Assembly (NCBI RefSeq): GCF_007050985.1
Contig: NZ_VHSF01000001.1
Coordinates: 186,001-250,000 of the forward strand
Length of the DNA: 64,000 nt
Direction: 5' to 3'
From: Christiangramia sabulilitoris
GTDB lineage: Bacteria; Bacteroidota; Bacteroidia; Flavobacteriales; Flavobacteriaceae
A model generated the notes under the pieces. It was not told the DNA's origin. It saw nothing but the letters and a program-made list of their open reading frames with translations, and ran no database searches. Position 1 is the first letter of the stretch; the number at the start of each line of letters is the position of its first letter. Made by a program: the position numbers and the translations under genes. Below are positions 9,848 through 19,430 of this stretch, in pieces.

Positions 9848-9871
9848 CTTATTATAAAAAAGAAAATTCCA

Positions 9872-11083
9872 TTAATTATCAAGTATTCTAACGATAGCAG
9901 ATTCGCCTATAAACAGTTTATTTTCTAATAACCAGAGATTACCTTTTTTATCAAAGGTTATTGCGCCTGGGTAGACCAATCCTGTGGCTACTTCTTTTTC
10001 CATTTCACCACTATCAGTATTATACGCCTTGACAGAACCACCTCCCCATGGGATACTTGGAACTACAGAAGACAACCAACTGTTCGCATCAAACTCGACT
10101 ACGTATAATAGCCCGTCCGGTCCAATTTCTAAATCAATAACTGAAGTTAATCCTTCAATTAGCAAATTGCATTCTGAAGATCCATCAATTTCAGAACAGA
10201 CCAGGTTTTTTGCCTCTGCAGGCATTTTCCATACCCTTGAAAGACCAATAGGAAGTCCGCCAGCTGTTCCACCGGTAAGCTCTCCAACATAAACATAACC
10301 ATCATCTCCAATAGCAACAGAGGTCGGTACGGGTTGGACATAACAGGTAATATCCTCTGAGCCGTCACTAGTTTCAAATAATTGCATCCACTCTCCATCA
10401 GAATTTAATGGCGGAGTTAGAATAGCTTTCCAATCTACATTGCCATCAGTGGTTGCCTGTAACAAGGTATTCCCGGCAGCATCAGCAACTAGTACTGTTT
10501 CTCCATCAAATGCTGAAACTTTATAAGGGTTGTTCTGTGGACCGGCCGTAAAAACGAGACCTCCATTGTCATCAAACTCTTCCTCGCATTGTTGATTTTT
10601 CCATTGAAGTCCTTCGAAGGCATCCGGATCCCTTTCTCTTTCAAATTTAGCCAGATCTGCTACCATTCTCACTTTCCCATTGGATGCCCTGTACAATTCT
10701 CCATTAATAGCGAGGTCTGTACCTCCAGTTGTGAAGAACGCATTTCCTGTACCAATAGATTCTATTCCCTGAATATCTGTTTCTGTATTCAAATCTATCA
10801 TTTTCTTTAACTGTCCATTTTTGATGAGCTGAATACTACGGTTCCCAGAAAATTCATTTACTCCTACCATCACACTACCATCTGGCGTAGCCGAAATATC
10901 AAAAACAATGGCCCCCGGGAACTCGAATGGACCGGAATTGTGATTTTCCATTTTGAGGTCTTTAACGCTTTCTGTTACTGTGTTGCTTTCAGTTTCACAC
11001 GCTACGAGACCAATTAATAAAATATTAAGTAAGATTAGCCAGCTTAATTTGAGGCTGATTGGTGGTTGTTTGAAATTTTTCAT
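9872..11083 (-). CDS. ScyD/ScyE-family lipoprotein (beta-propeller)
   Basis: A 403-residue lipoprotein. The ATG at 11083 gives a good lipoprotein signal with Cys29 (LVACETES); a frame extension to 11167 would put extra residues in front of the signal and is rejected. The mature part has six-bladed-propeller features: GGLVFTAG, NPYKVSAFDGETVLVADAAGNTLL, and GPDGLLYVVEF, the NHL/SMP-30-like pattern of the ScyD/ScyE family. Despite the name, no scytonemin genes are nearby. It probably binds or senses a small ligand at the cell surface; substrate unknown. Confidence 0.65.
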   Translation of the reverse strand: MKNFKQPPISLKLSWLILLNILLIGLVACETESNTVTESVKDLKMENHNSGPFEFPGAIVFDISATPDGSVMVGVNEFSGNRSIQLIKNGQLKKMIDLNTETDIQGIESIGTGNAFFTTGGTDLAINGELYRASNGKVRMVADLAKFERERDPDAFEGLQWKNQQCEEEFDDNGGLVFTAGPQNNPYKVSAFDGETVLVADAAGNTLLQATTDGNVDWKAILTPPLNSDGEWMQLFETSDGSEDITCYVQPVPTSVAIGDDGYVYVGELTGGTAGGLPIGLSRVWKMPAEAKNLVCSEIDGSSECNLLIEGLTSVIDLEIGPDGLLYVVEFDANSWLSSVVPSIPWGGGSVKAYNTDSGEMEKEVATGLVYPGAITFDKKGNLWLLENKLFIGESAIVRILDN

Positions 11084-11291
11084 AATAAATGATTTTAATT
11101 GAACTATTAATAAATAATATTCCAAGATGATGTTTAGAATCGTGAATTTTGGAAATCCTGATCTCAAATAGGCATAAGGGTTCCAGAACTTTTAAAGCTT
11201 TGCTGGGCATGAAGAAGTGGGGTGATTTGAATGAATTGCAGGAATCTTGTACTCGTCTATTTTGAAAAATTTTTATTTGACAACCATTTTA

Positions 11292-12977
11292 TTAATTTTT
11301 ACTCTGTTTAAGCTGCCCCATAAAACTCAGATTCTGATATTCATTTTTATTTATCGAGGTTTTTACCTGGTTCAAGGACTGTGCGGTTAAGATTAAATTA
11401 TTCTTGGATTTCTTCTTGTCGGTATAATGCATCTCAGTTATTAATCCCTCCGAAAATTGTTTGACCAGCCTTGGGTCTATATTTGGCATATTCATATTCT
11501 TAGCCCCGGAAAAATTAAACAGGTTGGTCATTTCTATTGGTGCCTGGGTGGTATGATAAACCTGTACTATATATTTATCATTTTCCATTTCAGTTCCTTT
11601 ACTGTTATAACCCATGATAGTTTTATCTGGTAGTTCTCTTATTTCAAAATCGCCAACATCACTTAAATCACCATTATTATCCGGTTTTTGCATAGGATGT
11701 ATCTGGAGGAATTTGCTGCCTCCAGATTCTACGAACATTAACAAAGCATTGATATCAAGATCAAATATCATCGTAGCTTCATCAAGTCCGCCAGATTTTG
11801 GATTCTCTACCTTGACCCCCTGATAATTAGTATTTTTCTTTAGAAGGAAAACAAGATCAAGCGGATCTTGTTTTTGATTGACCATCTCCATTTTTAAGCG
11901 ATATTCCCAATCAAAGTTATAGGTTGCCGGCAAATCCTCTGTACCGAGATCACTATTCTTAAGATTGTCTGTCATTTTATCCATACTCTTATGAGACATG
12001 CCATCGGAATCTACCGGCTCGCTGCTGTTATTGTTTCCAGAAGTTCCAGAAATAACCCCTGGGGGTGTTGCATCTGCACCGGTCATGAATAGATCCTGAA
12101 ATGGCATTTTTACTTCCTTGGCGTCGGGAAGGCTAACCGTCACCGGCTCGTACGAAAATTTATAGCTTCCATCACCCTGTGCCTGCTGAGTATTGACATT
12201 TGCATAGATCTCAGATAATCGTCCCTGATCATCAAAAAGAACCCAGGATCCTTTATATTCAGGATCTGTATATAGAAATTTAGGACAGGTACCGCCGCCA
12301 TTAGGACAAGGGACTGTTGTTTTCTCATAGTCTTCTGAACGAAAATGCTCAGGTTTATAAATAAAAGCCCATTCCACGATCTGGAAGGTATTCATGTTTA
12401 ATCCCTGTTCTTTAAATTTTTTCGATGTTTCCAGGGTTGGTCCGGCCGGAAGTTTTAGCATACCCATAGACATCATAGGCATCATGAAAGACATGGCATC
12501 AGAGCGCATTAACCCGGTTTTCTCCCAACGATTATTAGATTTGTTATAACCATATTGAAAACCTTCGCTATCTATAAAAATTGGGTCCTCACTTTTTGGA
12601 GATGTCCCGCGAGCAGCGATAGCATCGCTGTCAAAATAATAGACACTGCCATCTCCTTTACTGTCTGAAGTTCGTACCACCACATCAGCTGTATAAAAAG
12701 ACTGCTTGGCTTCAGTGTTTTTTAACTTTGCTTCATTCTTACCTTCTGTGAATTTTTCCGCGCTGTCTCCCTGGTCATTCCCGGTTTTTTCAGAGGTTCC
12801 AGAAATTCCGTCTATAGAGCCTTCAACTGTTTTTTCAGTGGCTTCTTCGGTTTTCTTCAGCAAGACCTTCTCAGTGGTTTTTTCAACTTTTTTCTTAAGT
12901 TTTTTTAAAATCTGAGCTTCCGCAGGTATAGTTGCGATCAATAAAATTATAATCGTGAGGATAAATCTTGTTTTCAT
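11292..12977 (-). CDS. Secreted protein of unknown function (DUF4412-like)
   Basis: A 561-residue exported protein with a signal peptide ending at ~22 (IPAEAQ). Residues ~23-75 are an extremely Lys/Glu/Thr-rich, probably coiled segment. The rest is a mostly beta region in two parts, the second (~345-550) with alternating strands similar to the DUF4412 group. Met-rich stretches such as MSFMMPMMSMGM are visible at ~165-180. It is flanked by single-gene units and has no recognisable catalytic motif. Location in the periplasm or outer surface is inferred from the signal only. Confidence 0.55.
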   Translation of the reverse strand: MKTRFILTIIILLIATIPAEAQILKKLKKKVEKTTEKVLLKKTEEATEKTVEGSIDGISGTSEKTGNDQGDSAEKFTEGKNEAKLKNTEAKQSFYTADVVVRTSDSKGDGSVYYFDSDAIAARGTSPKSEDPIFIDSEGFQYGYNKSNNRWEKTGLMRSDAMSFMMPMMSMGMLKLPAGPTLETSKKFKEQGLNMNTFQIVEWAFIYKPEHFRSEDYEKTTVPCPNGGGTCPKFLYTDPEYKGSWVLFDDQGRLSEIYANVNTQQAQGDGSYKFSYEPVTVSLPDAKEVKMPFQDLFMTGADATPPGVISGTSGNNNSSEPVDSDGMSHKSMDKMTDNLKNSDLGTEDLPATYNFDWEYRLKMEMVNQKQDPLDLVFLLKKNTNYQGVKVENPKSGGLDEATMIFDLDINALLMFVESGGSKFLQIHPMQKPDNNGDLSDVGDFEIRELPDKTIMGYNSKGTEMENDKYIVQVYHTTQAPIEMTNLFNFSGAKNMNMPNIDPRLVKQFSEGLITEMHYTDKKKSKNNLILTAQSLNQVKTSINKNEYQNLSFMGQLKQSKN

Positions 12978-13115
12978 GATATCTGCTTTTTTAGATCCAA
13001 AATAAATGGCATAAGCAGTTAGGCTGAAAAGCCAGGTAGAAGGGTGAAAACTGTGGGGGTGGATGGGAAATTAAAACTTTAAAAAAACGCGACCCATCTG
13101 ATTATGAGCTAAATG

Positions 13116-13123
13116 CAAAGATA
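13116..13123 (-). promoter_or_regulatory. -7 box for the DUF4412-like gene
   Basis: On the minus strand this reads TATCTTTG, an exact match to the Bacteroidota TAnnTTTG element, about 140 bases ahead of the ATG at 12977. The -33 element is not clear. Confidence 0.45.
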
Positions 13124-13192
13124 CAAAGTAAATATTTCAATTTTATAGATTTGAATATCATTTAACTGCAGAATTTTCATTTGAATCTAAGA

Positions 13193-14044
13193 TCAAAGCT
13201 TGAATGTTAATTCTTCTGAATTCAATTTTTTATCTATAAGGTCCAGAACAAAGAGGCTATTCTGAACATTCTCAAGGTCTTCATCGCTTATCTGTTCCTG
13301 GCTCCACCTGGTAAGATCCAGCCATTTTCTAATATCCTCTAGTTTTTGGCCGTATCTTTCAGAAAGCAGAATATCAACGTTCTTTTGAATTTTGAAATCT
13401 TTCGTCTCATCATTCAAAACTTCCAACATTGTTTTTAATGCTTCAGGATCATTTTTTATAATATCGTTTGTAGCTGCGATAACGAAACAAGGCCATGGAG
13501 TAGGGCAGTCGGCTACCAGTCTAAAAGTATGATTGTCTACCAAAGGCTTGGTGGTAAAATGCTCCCACATAAAGTATTGTGCCTTATCGTTTTTAAGTGC
13601 CTTGATCGCGCCTTCCAGGTTGTTGACTATCTGGAATTCCAGCATTTTTAAATCCCAGTTCTTATGCTGAGCATTCACATAGGCCATTAAATGTGAACCG
13701 CTACCTTCCCGGCTAATTGCTGCTTTGGTCCCTTCAAGGTCCTGCACATTTTTATATGGCGATCGTGCATCTACATGAATACCCCAAATAAGAGGACTGG
13801 CAATATAGGTTTGAATAATTTTACTTTGATTTCCATTGATAATATCCCGAATCACACCTTCAGTTAGGATCACCGCTATATCGATCTCTCCAGCTCTCAG
13901 GGCTTTACACATGGCTCCAGTACCTTCAGGAAAATCTTTCCAGATAACATTTATTCCTTTTGCTTCAAACTTTCCATTCTCTAAGCATAGATGCCAGGGC
14001 AGATTAAAGTGTTCCGGAACTCCACCAACTTTGATCGTTTTCAT
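13193..14044 (-). CDS. THI5/SsuA-type substrate-binding protein lacking a signal peptide
   Basis: A 283-residue periplasmic-binding-protein fold (type II) related to SsuA/THI5/NMT1 proteins: it opens KVGGVPEHFNLPWHLCLENGKF, here described as the KVGG motif followed by an N-terminal ligand loop, then FPEGTGAMCKALRAGEID and SREGSGSHLMAY. It begins directly at the fold without signal peptide or lipobox, so it should be cytosolic. No ABC permease or ATPase is adjacent. Its ATG overlaps the ppk1 stop as ATGA, indicating translational coupling. It could act as a cytosolic ligand sensor or as a THI5-like enzyme; neither can be decided from sequence. Confidence 0.7.
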   Translation of the reverse strand: MKTIKVGGVPEHFNLPWHLCLENGKFEAKGINVIWKDFPEGTGAMCKALRAGEIDIAVILTEGVIRDIINGNQSKIIQTYIASPLIWGIHVDARSPYKNVQDLEGTKAAISREGSGSHLMAYVNAQHKNWDLKMLEFQIVNNLEGAIKALKNDKAQYFMWEHFTTKPLVDNHTFRLVADCPTPWPCFVIAATNDIIKNDPEALKTMLEVLNDETKDFKIQKNVDILLSERYGQKLEDIRKWLDLTRWSQEQISDEDLENVQNSLFVLDLIDKKLNSEELTFKL

Positions 14045-16092
14045 ATCGAATGTTTTTCTTTTAAATAATTGTAGATCTCATACTGGGATCGGATACTTTT
14101 TTCACCTTTTTTCTTGTGGACATAAGTATTGGATTCTTCGGCATCCTGTATCCTGGCTTTTACATTATCGTTTAGCTGAATGTTAAGAATATCCTTGAAT
14201 TCTCTTTTTATATCTTCATCAAGAATAGGTGAAATCACCTCGATCCTTCGGTCAAGGTTCCTGTTCATCCAGTCTGCACTTCCAAAAAACATCAATTCAT
14301 CTCCGCCATTCTCAAAATGATAGATCCTGCCGTGCTCCAGAAAACGGTCTATAACGCTGGTGATATAAATATTTTCACTTAAATCTTTTACCCCGGGAAT
14401 CAAACAAGTAAAACCGCGTATCAACAACCTGATCTTTACCCCGGCCTTACTCGCCTTGTATAGAAGTTCAATCATTTCCTCGTCCTCCAGACTATTCATT
14501 TTGGCAGTGATGGCAGCCTTTTTCCCTTCCCGGGCATTTTCGATCTCATTATAAATCAATTTCAGGAATTCCTGCCTGGTTGAAAAGGGGGAGATAAGAA
14601 GATTTTTTTCCCGTGGAATAATAAGTTCTCCTTCTAAAACCTTGAAAAGTCTTTGCAATTCTTTCGTAATATGATTGTTGGCCGTAAAAACAGCATGATC
14701 ACAATATATCTTGGAAGTATCACTATTAAAGTTTCCGGTTCCAATGTAGGCATAGCGCATACTTGTATCACCTTCCTGCCGGCAAATTAGCATGATCTTG
14801 GAATGTACTTTAACCTTGGGGAAACTGTAAATTACATTGGCTCCTTTTTCTTCAAATTTTCGGCCCCAGCTTATATTATTCTCTTCATCAAAACGAGCCT
14901 TGGCTTCCACAAAAACAGTTACTTTTTTACCGTTTTCTAGGGCTTTCATCAGGGAATTAGTAAGATGAGACTCATCTGCAACCCGGTAGAGGGAGATGCT
15001 TATATCTGTAACATACTCATCTTCTGCTGCTATTGCTACAAACTTTTCCACATATGAAAAAGACATATATGGAAAATGTAAGGACTGATCTTTCTGGGCG
15101 ATCTCTTTAAAATAATCCTCACTTTTCTCTAAAACTGAATGTTTTAGAGGTTTTAGATTCTTATAATGCAGCTTTTTATTTTTGGTTGGATCTGGAAAGG
15201 TGAAAAAGTCTTTAAAATTATGATATTGCCCTCCTGGCATCATATCTATTTTTCCCAGTTTCAGCAATTTCCTGATCTTTTTCTGTACCTCTGTAGGCAT
15301 TTTTGCGTCATAGAGTAGGCGTGTGGGCTGTCCATCTGTACGCTGTTTGAGCGATTCATAGATCTTTTCTGCGAGGATGCCTTCATAAATGTCATCTATA
15401 TATAATTCGGCATCACGGGAAAGTTTTATTTCATAAATCCCAGTAATCTTATGCTCCGGAAAGATCTTATATGCTTCAAATCTAATTATTTCATCCAGGT
15501 AGGTGATCTCATGTTTATCCCTGATATCCAGATTTACGAATCTACCGCATTCCTCAACCGGAATATTTAAAACAGCAAGTTTATCTTCATTTTCGAAAGT
15601 GACCAGAAAATAAAGAATAGAGTTTTCCAGGAAAAGTTCATTTTCCTGTTTTAGATTAAGCATTACCGGCTTTAAATGTTTCTCTACCTTAGTCCTGAAA
15701 AAAGTGCTGATGAATTTCTTGTGTTCACTTTTGAAATGCTCCGCATTCAAAATATGAATCCCATTCGCGGCAAGTTCCGGAATAATTTCATTTTTATAAA
15801 TATGTCCGAATTGATCCTGTTGCATTTTGACCTCCTCTATGATCTGCTTGGTAATTTTTGAAGGTCTTAAAGCAAGCTTCTTGCGGATGCTTTTTTTAAC
15901 ACGTTTCATCTGCCGGAGCTGTGAAACCCTTACCCGGAAATATTCATCCAGATTAGAAGAGAAAATTGCCAGAAATTTGATCCTTTCGTAAAGTGGATTT
16001 AATTTATCTGTGGCCTCCTGAAGAACCCTTTCATTAAAACTTAACCAGTTCAGATCACGATGTCTGAAATGATCATTATTAGGTTGCTGCAT
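14041..16092 (-). CDS. ppk1: Polyphosphate kinase 1
   Basis: A 683-residue PPK1, which makes polyphosphate from ATP. The N-terminal domain starts HRDLNWLSFNERVL and includes the NLDEYFRVRV motif. The C-terminal phospholipase-D-like halves carry the phospho-accepting His in KVHSKIMLI (~residue 430) and a second His in EHGRIYHF (~589), with GTGNFN and FGSADWMNRNLDRR nearby. The ATG at 16092 is chosen because a frame extension to a TTG at 16122 would run through the -7 promoter box at 16112-16119. It overlaps the downstream binding-protein gene by 4 bases. Confidence 0.95.
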   Translation of the reverse strand: MQQPNNDHFRHRDLNWLSFNERVLQEATDKLNPLYERIKFLAIFSSNLDEYFRVRVSQLRQMKRVKKSIRKKLALRPSKITKQIIEEVKMQQDQFGHIYKNEIIPELAANGIHILNAEHFKSEHKKFISTFFRTKVEKHLKPVMLNLKQENELFLENSILYFLVTFENEDKLAVLNIPVEECGRFVNLDIRDKHEITYLDEIIRFEAYKIFPEHKITGIYEIKLSRDAELYIDDIYEGILAEKIYESLKQRTDGQPTRLLYDAKMPTEVQKKIRKLLKLGKIDMMPGGQYHNFKDFFTFPDPTKNKKLHYKNLKPLKHSVLEKSEDYFKEIAQKDQSLHFPYMSFSYVEKFVAIAAEDEYVTDISISLYRVADESHLTNSLMKALENGKKVTVFVEAKARFDEENNISWGRKFEEKGANVIYSFPKVKVHSKIMLICRQEGDTSMRYAYIGTGNFNSDTSKIYCDHAVFTANNHITKELQRLFKVLEGELIIPREKNLLISPFSTRQEFLKLIYNEIENAREGKKAAITAKMNSLEDEEMIELLYKASKAGVKIRLLIRGFTCLIPGVKDLSENIYITSVIDRFLEHGRIYHFENGGDELMFFGSADWMNRNLDRRIEVISPILDEDIKREFKDILNIQLNDNVKARIQDAEESNTYVHKKKGEKSIRSQYEIYNYLKEKHSI

Positions 16093-16111
16093 GGATTGTA
16101 AATTGTTTTCC

Positions 16112-16119
16112 CAAAAATA
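16112..16119 (-). promoter_or_regulatory. -7 box for ppk1
   Basis: Reads TATTTTTG on the minus strand, matching TAnnTTTG, and ends ~20 bases before the ATG at 16092. It helps decide the ppk1 start. Confidence 0.45.
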
Positions 16120-16165
16120 CAAAGTACCCCATGCTTTGCTTTTAATATATTGTTAAATAAGAAGT

Positions 16166-17035
16166 CTAGGAAACCAGCTTATCCAGCGTATAAATGATCA
16201 TTTCGTTCATTAGCACATCTGCATTCTCAGCGAATTCCCCAGTGGCACGGTTAGCCACTACAAGATTAATGGAAGCTGCGTTATGACCTAACAGCTTAGA
16301 CATCCCGTAAATCCCTGAAGTTTCCATTTCAAGATTGGTAATGAAGAGATCATTATGTTTGAAAGCAGCGATCTTATCATTCAATTCAGGGTCTGGCAAT
16401 TCCAGCCTTAGAACCCTGCCCTGGGGGCCATAAAAACCAATATTAGTTCCTGTAAATCCTGGAATCGTTTTAGCTGACCTTAGTTTTTTGAGAATATTCT
16501 CACCTCCTTTAACAACGTAAGGCGTCGCTTTTTTGGGCGACCAGTCTGTTTGACGTACAAAAGCTTCGGCTATATCTGTTTCCAAGATATCATCAGATTT
16601 ATAATAATACATCAATCCATCAAAACCTAAGGCCATTTCACTAAGAACAAAACTACCCGTTGGAATACTTTTATGTAAAGAACCGGTAGTACCAATTCGC
16701 ACGATATTCAGACTTTTTTGCTCTTTCTTTTCTTTTTTAGCCTTGAGATCTATGTTTACCAGAAGATCCAGTTCTGTTAGAGCAATATCGATATTATCTG
16801 TTCCCATTCCAGTCGACATGACCGTAATACGGGTGCCTTTATAAGTTCCGGTATGAGTGCAAAATTCCCTTTTATGTTTTCTAACTTTTATATTGTCAAA
16901 ATGTTCACTAATAAGGGGAACGCGATCCGGATCTCCAACCGTGATCACAATATTTGCCAGATCTTCTGGTAAAAGTCCAAGATGATAAACAGACCCATCC
17001 TTATTAAGGATAAGTGTAGAAGCATGTAAAGTCAT
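16166..17035 (-). CDS. Nucleoside phosphorylase (uridine phosphorylase-like)
   Basis: A 289-residue PNP/UDP-family enzyme that splits a nucleoside with phosphate. It shows the phosphate-binding GDPDRVPLIS near residue 33, the STGMGTDN motif (~74), RIGTTGSLH (~112) and the ribose/base-binding NLEMETSGIYG (~235), where the Glu-Met-Glu is typical. The motif set is closest to uridine phosphorylases, but substrate choice between uridine and purine nucleosides is not certain. It follows the DUF1835 gene by a single base, so the two are almost certainly co-transcribed. Confidence 0.85.
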   Translation of the reverse strand: MTLHASTLILNKDGSVYHLGLLPEDLANIVITVGDPDRVPLISEHFDNIKVRKHKREFCTHTGTYKGTRITVMSTGMGTDNIDIALTELDLLVNIDLKAKKEKKEQKSLNIVRIGTTGSLHKSIPTGSFVLSEMALGFDGLMYYYKSDDILETDIAEAFVRQTDWSPKKATPYVVKGGENILKKLRSAKTIPGFTGTNIGFYGPQGRVLRLELPDPELNDKIAAFKHNDLFITNLEMETSGIYGMSKLLGHNAASINLVVANRATGEFAENADVLMNEMIIYTLDKLVS

Positions 17036-17036
17036 T

Positions 17037-17966
17037 CTATAATTTTAATAAACGGTGAGATTCAGATTCGTAGAGAAAATCATATTTATTGGCCCCGCCA
17101 AAACAATCCTCATTCTTAAGATCTCTGTAATAATTTTTCTTATTAGCAAGTACCAGTTCTCCCTTTTCGGTAAGGATCAATTCCTCACCGTTATCCTTAT
17201 AAAAAATAGCGAGATTATCAAGTAGTCGCTGCATTTGGGTGTCACTGTAGCCATAGTAACCCTGGTATTGAAGAGCGTAGCCAAGGAGATGATTTCGATT
17301 TTTTATAGTATGATTCTCTATTATTTTGAGAATATTTCTTTCAAGAGTATTGATCCCGGTAATACTGTTAGGAAATCTCTCTATATGAGCCCTTATGCAG
17401 GATGATAAATACTCGAAGTTTGTAGACATTTTAATAAGTGGCTTAAGCTTCAAAGGATTATTTCCACAATATAATTCCCAGATTAAAAGAGCGGTTTCAA
17501 TATCGTCTGTATTTAATTCGATTCGGTTTTTATAGTGATTATGAAGTTCATTTTTGTTCAGCTGGGATAGAGGTTGAAATTCTTTTTCACCTTCCAGCTT
17601 CTTGCTGCATACCAGGGAAATTGGTTTAGTACGGTCTGTTTCAGCAATTAGATTGATCGCCGCCAGCATGTTTATATGACAAAAAAGATCAAATTCAAAC
17701 CAAAGAATGAACCTGTCGAATTTCTTAAGGTTTTTAAGCTTTTTAATCTCCTCGATAAATCGCTCTTCATAATTTTCTGCAGTGATATCGTAAGTGGTGC
17801 GGAGAAATTTTTTCCGAATCTTAAAGAATTCAGAATTAATATCTTTTATGGTTGGACCTTCACAAAGTAATTCTCTCCAAACAACGACCTTCCCGGGCAA
17901 ATCCAATTCCTGCATCTGCTCAGCCAGACTATCCCCATTTACTATGTGTAAGGTTTTATTATCCAT
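17037..17966 (-). CDS. DUF1835 domain protein
   Basis: A 309-residue cytosolic protein opening LHIVNGDSLAEQM and WRELLCEGP, the signature of DUF1835. The C-terminal half (~190-300) is helical and ends in a winged-helix-like segment. No catalytic role is established for the family. One base separates it from the nucleoside phosphorylase gene downstream; the SUI1-type gene lies 26 bases upstream on the same strand. Confidence 0.75.
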   Translation of the reverse strand: MDNKTLHIVNGDSLAEQMQELDLPGKVVVWRELLCEGPTIKDINSEFFKIRKKFLRTTYDITAENYEERFIEEIKKLKNLKKFDRFILWFEFDLFCHINMLAAINLIAETDRTKPISLVCSKKLEGEKEFQPLSQLNKNELHNHYKNRIELNTDDIETALLIWELYCGNNPLKLKPLIKMSTNFEYLSSCIRAHIERFPNSITGINTLERNILKIIENHTIKNRNHLLGYALQYQGYYGYSDTQMQRLLDNLAIFYKDNGEELILTEKGELVLANKKNYYRDLKNEDCFGGANKYDFLYESESHRLLKL

Positions 17967-17992
17967 TGATTATATTAAAGAAGCGTGTTAGA

Positions 17993-18349
17993 TTAACCTC
18001 CAACACGCTTTACATTATATCCTTCTTTCTTGAGAATTTGCATTATTTTTTCACGATCATCACCCTGAATAATAATTTCACCATCTTTTGTAGATCCACC
18101 AACACCGCACTTCTTCTTAAGCATTTTACCCAAAAGAATAAGCTCCTCTTCAGGACCTGTAAAACCTTTGATGATAGTAACGGTTTTACCACCGCGACCT
18201 TTGTTGCTGAAATGAGCTTCCAGGTTCTGATCTTCGGGTTTTAAATCTTCCTGATCTTCAGAATCTCCAAAAACAGATTCTTCAAAATCATCATTAGTAG
18301 AAAAAACAAAACCTCCAAGATCTTCCAGACCTAATTTTTTCTTTGCCAT
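17993..18349 (-). CDS. SUI1/eIF1-family translation factor (YciH-like)
   Basis: A 118-residue protein. Residues ~1-45 are an acidic, flexible tail; ~48-116 form the SUI1 fold with KTVTIIKGF, the conserved KKKCGVGGSTKDGEI loop (~82-97) and the final GYNVKRVGG. Bacterial YciH proteins are thought to influence start-site fidelity on the 30S subunit. It starts two bases after the oxygenase stop and is likely translated from the same message. Confidence 0.9.
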   Translation of the reverse strand: MAKKKLGLEDLGGFVFSTNDDFEESVFGDSEDQEDLKPEDQNLEAHFSNKGRGGKTVTIIKGFTGPEEELILLGKMLKKKCGVGGSTKDGEIIIQGDDREKIMQILKKEGYNVKRVGG

Positions 18350-18351
18350 AA

Positions 18352-19308
18352 CTATTTTTTAGCCAGTCCTATTTCTATAAGGCGCTGATTCAAAAATTCA
18401 CCGGCAGTGATATCTTCGTATTGTTTTGGATGATCTTCATCTATACATTCCTCTAAGCAATCCAGGCGCATTTCACTTCGCGGATGCATAAAGAAAGGAA
18501 TAGAATACCTTGGTTTGTCCCATTCTTCTTTTGGTGGATTGATCACACGGTGTATAGTAGACCTTAATTTATTATTAGTATGCCTTTCCAGCATATCCCC
18601 AACATTAATAACCAGTTCATCTTCCTGTGGGATAGCGTCTATCCATTCTCCATCTTTTCTTAAAACCTGCAGACCTCCTGTAGATGCACCCATTAAAAGG
18701 GTTATTAAATTAATATCTCCGTGTGCACCTGCTCTTTCAGCACCTTTTGGCTCTTCCTTGATAGGAGGGTAGTGGATAGGTCTTAAAATACTGTTCCCGT
18801 TACTTGCCCAATGATCAAAATAAAATTCATTAAGGCCAATGTATAATGCTAATGCTCTAAGAACATAGATGCCGGTTTTCTCCAGCATTCTGTATGCCTC
18901 CATTCCGGTTTTATTGAAATTCTCTAGCTCTTCCACCTGAACATTTTCCGGATATTCTTCGGTGAGATTAGCATCTTCTGTAGGTTCCTGTCCAAAATGC
19001 CAGAATTCCTTAAGGTCTCCTTCTTTTTTACCTTTGGCATGTTCTTTTCCAAAAGAAATATAACCTCTTTGACCCGCCAGCCCTTCAATTTCATACTTCT
19101 TCTTGGTTTCTTCAGGAAGGTCAAAAAACGATTTAACTTCTGTGTAGAGTTCATCAACCAGGTTATCACTTAAAAAGTGATTTTTTAAAGCTACAAAACC
19201 TATTTCTTCATAAGCTTTACCAATTTCATTTACGAACTTCTCTTTGCGCTTAGGATCGTCAGATAGAAAATCTGCCAAATCCACGCTTGGGATATTATTC
19301 ATTGCCAT
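18352..19308 (-). CDS. 2-oxoglutarate/Fe(II) oxygenase, isopenicillin N synthase-like
   Basis: A 318-residue non-haem iron oxygenase of the IPNS/DIOX group. The N-terminal DIOX_N part (IPSVDLADF, GFVALKNH) precedes the jelly-roll core with iron ligands HGDINL (~198-200) and the distal His in STIHRV (~256), then RYSIPFF for the 2-oxoacid carboxylate. The substrate cannot be told. It heads a probable minus-strand operon with the SUI1-type gene, and a clear -7 box lies ahead of it. An alternative start two codons later is possible. Confidence 0.88.
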   Translation of the reverse strand: MAMNNIPSVDLADFLSDDPKRKEKFVNEIGKAYEEIGFVALKNHFLSDNLVDELYTEVKSFFDLPEETKKKYEIEGLAGQRGYISFGKEHAKGKKEGDLKEFWHFGQEPTEDANLTEEYPENVQVEELENFNKTGMEAYRMLEKTGIYVLRALALYIGLNEFYFDHWASNGNSILRPIHYPPIKEEPKGAERAGAHGDINLITLLMGASTGGLQVLRKDGEWIDAIPQEDELVINVGDMLERHTNNKLRSTIHRVINPPKEEWDKPRYSIPFFMHPRSEMRLDCLEECIDEDHPKQYEDITAGEFLNQRLIEIGLAKK

Positions 19309-19339
19309 TTTAAGCAGTTTTTTAATTAATGGTAACAGG

Positions 19340-19347
19340 CAAAGTTA
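19340..19347 (-). promoter_or_regulatory. -7 box for the 2OG oxygenase operon
   Basis: Minus-strand TAACTTTG matches TAnnTTTG exactly and lies 31 bases before the ATG at 19308. Confidence 0.5.
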
Positions 19348-19405
19348 AGTAAAATTAGGGGATATGCTTCGCCTTTTTAATTTTCTTAGCATATGGAAAT
19401 TTGGT

Positions 19406-19413
19406 TACATTTG
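19406..19413 (+). promoter_or_regulatory. -7 box for the E1 dehydrogenase gene
   Basis: TACATTTG matches TAnnTTTG exactly, 17 bases before the ATG at 19431. Together with the minus-strand box at 19340 it makes this a divergent promoter region. Confidence 0.5.
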
Positions 19414-19430
19414 AGTTATAAACGAAATAT

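Noticed and set aside
9984-10292. Plus-strand frame inside the ScyD/ScyE-like gene
   Set aside because: Overlaps a convincing lipoprotein gene and has no features of its own.
9872-11167. Longer start for the ScyD/ScyE-like lipoprotein
   Set aside because: The 28 added residues precede a complete lipoprotein signal and would block it.
17852-18244. Plus-strand 130-codon frame across the DUF1835 and SUI1-type genes
   Set aside because: Opposite two well-supported genes; translation is low-complexity and lacks a family.
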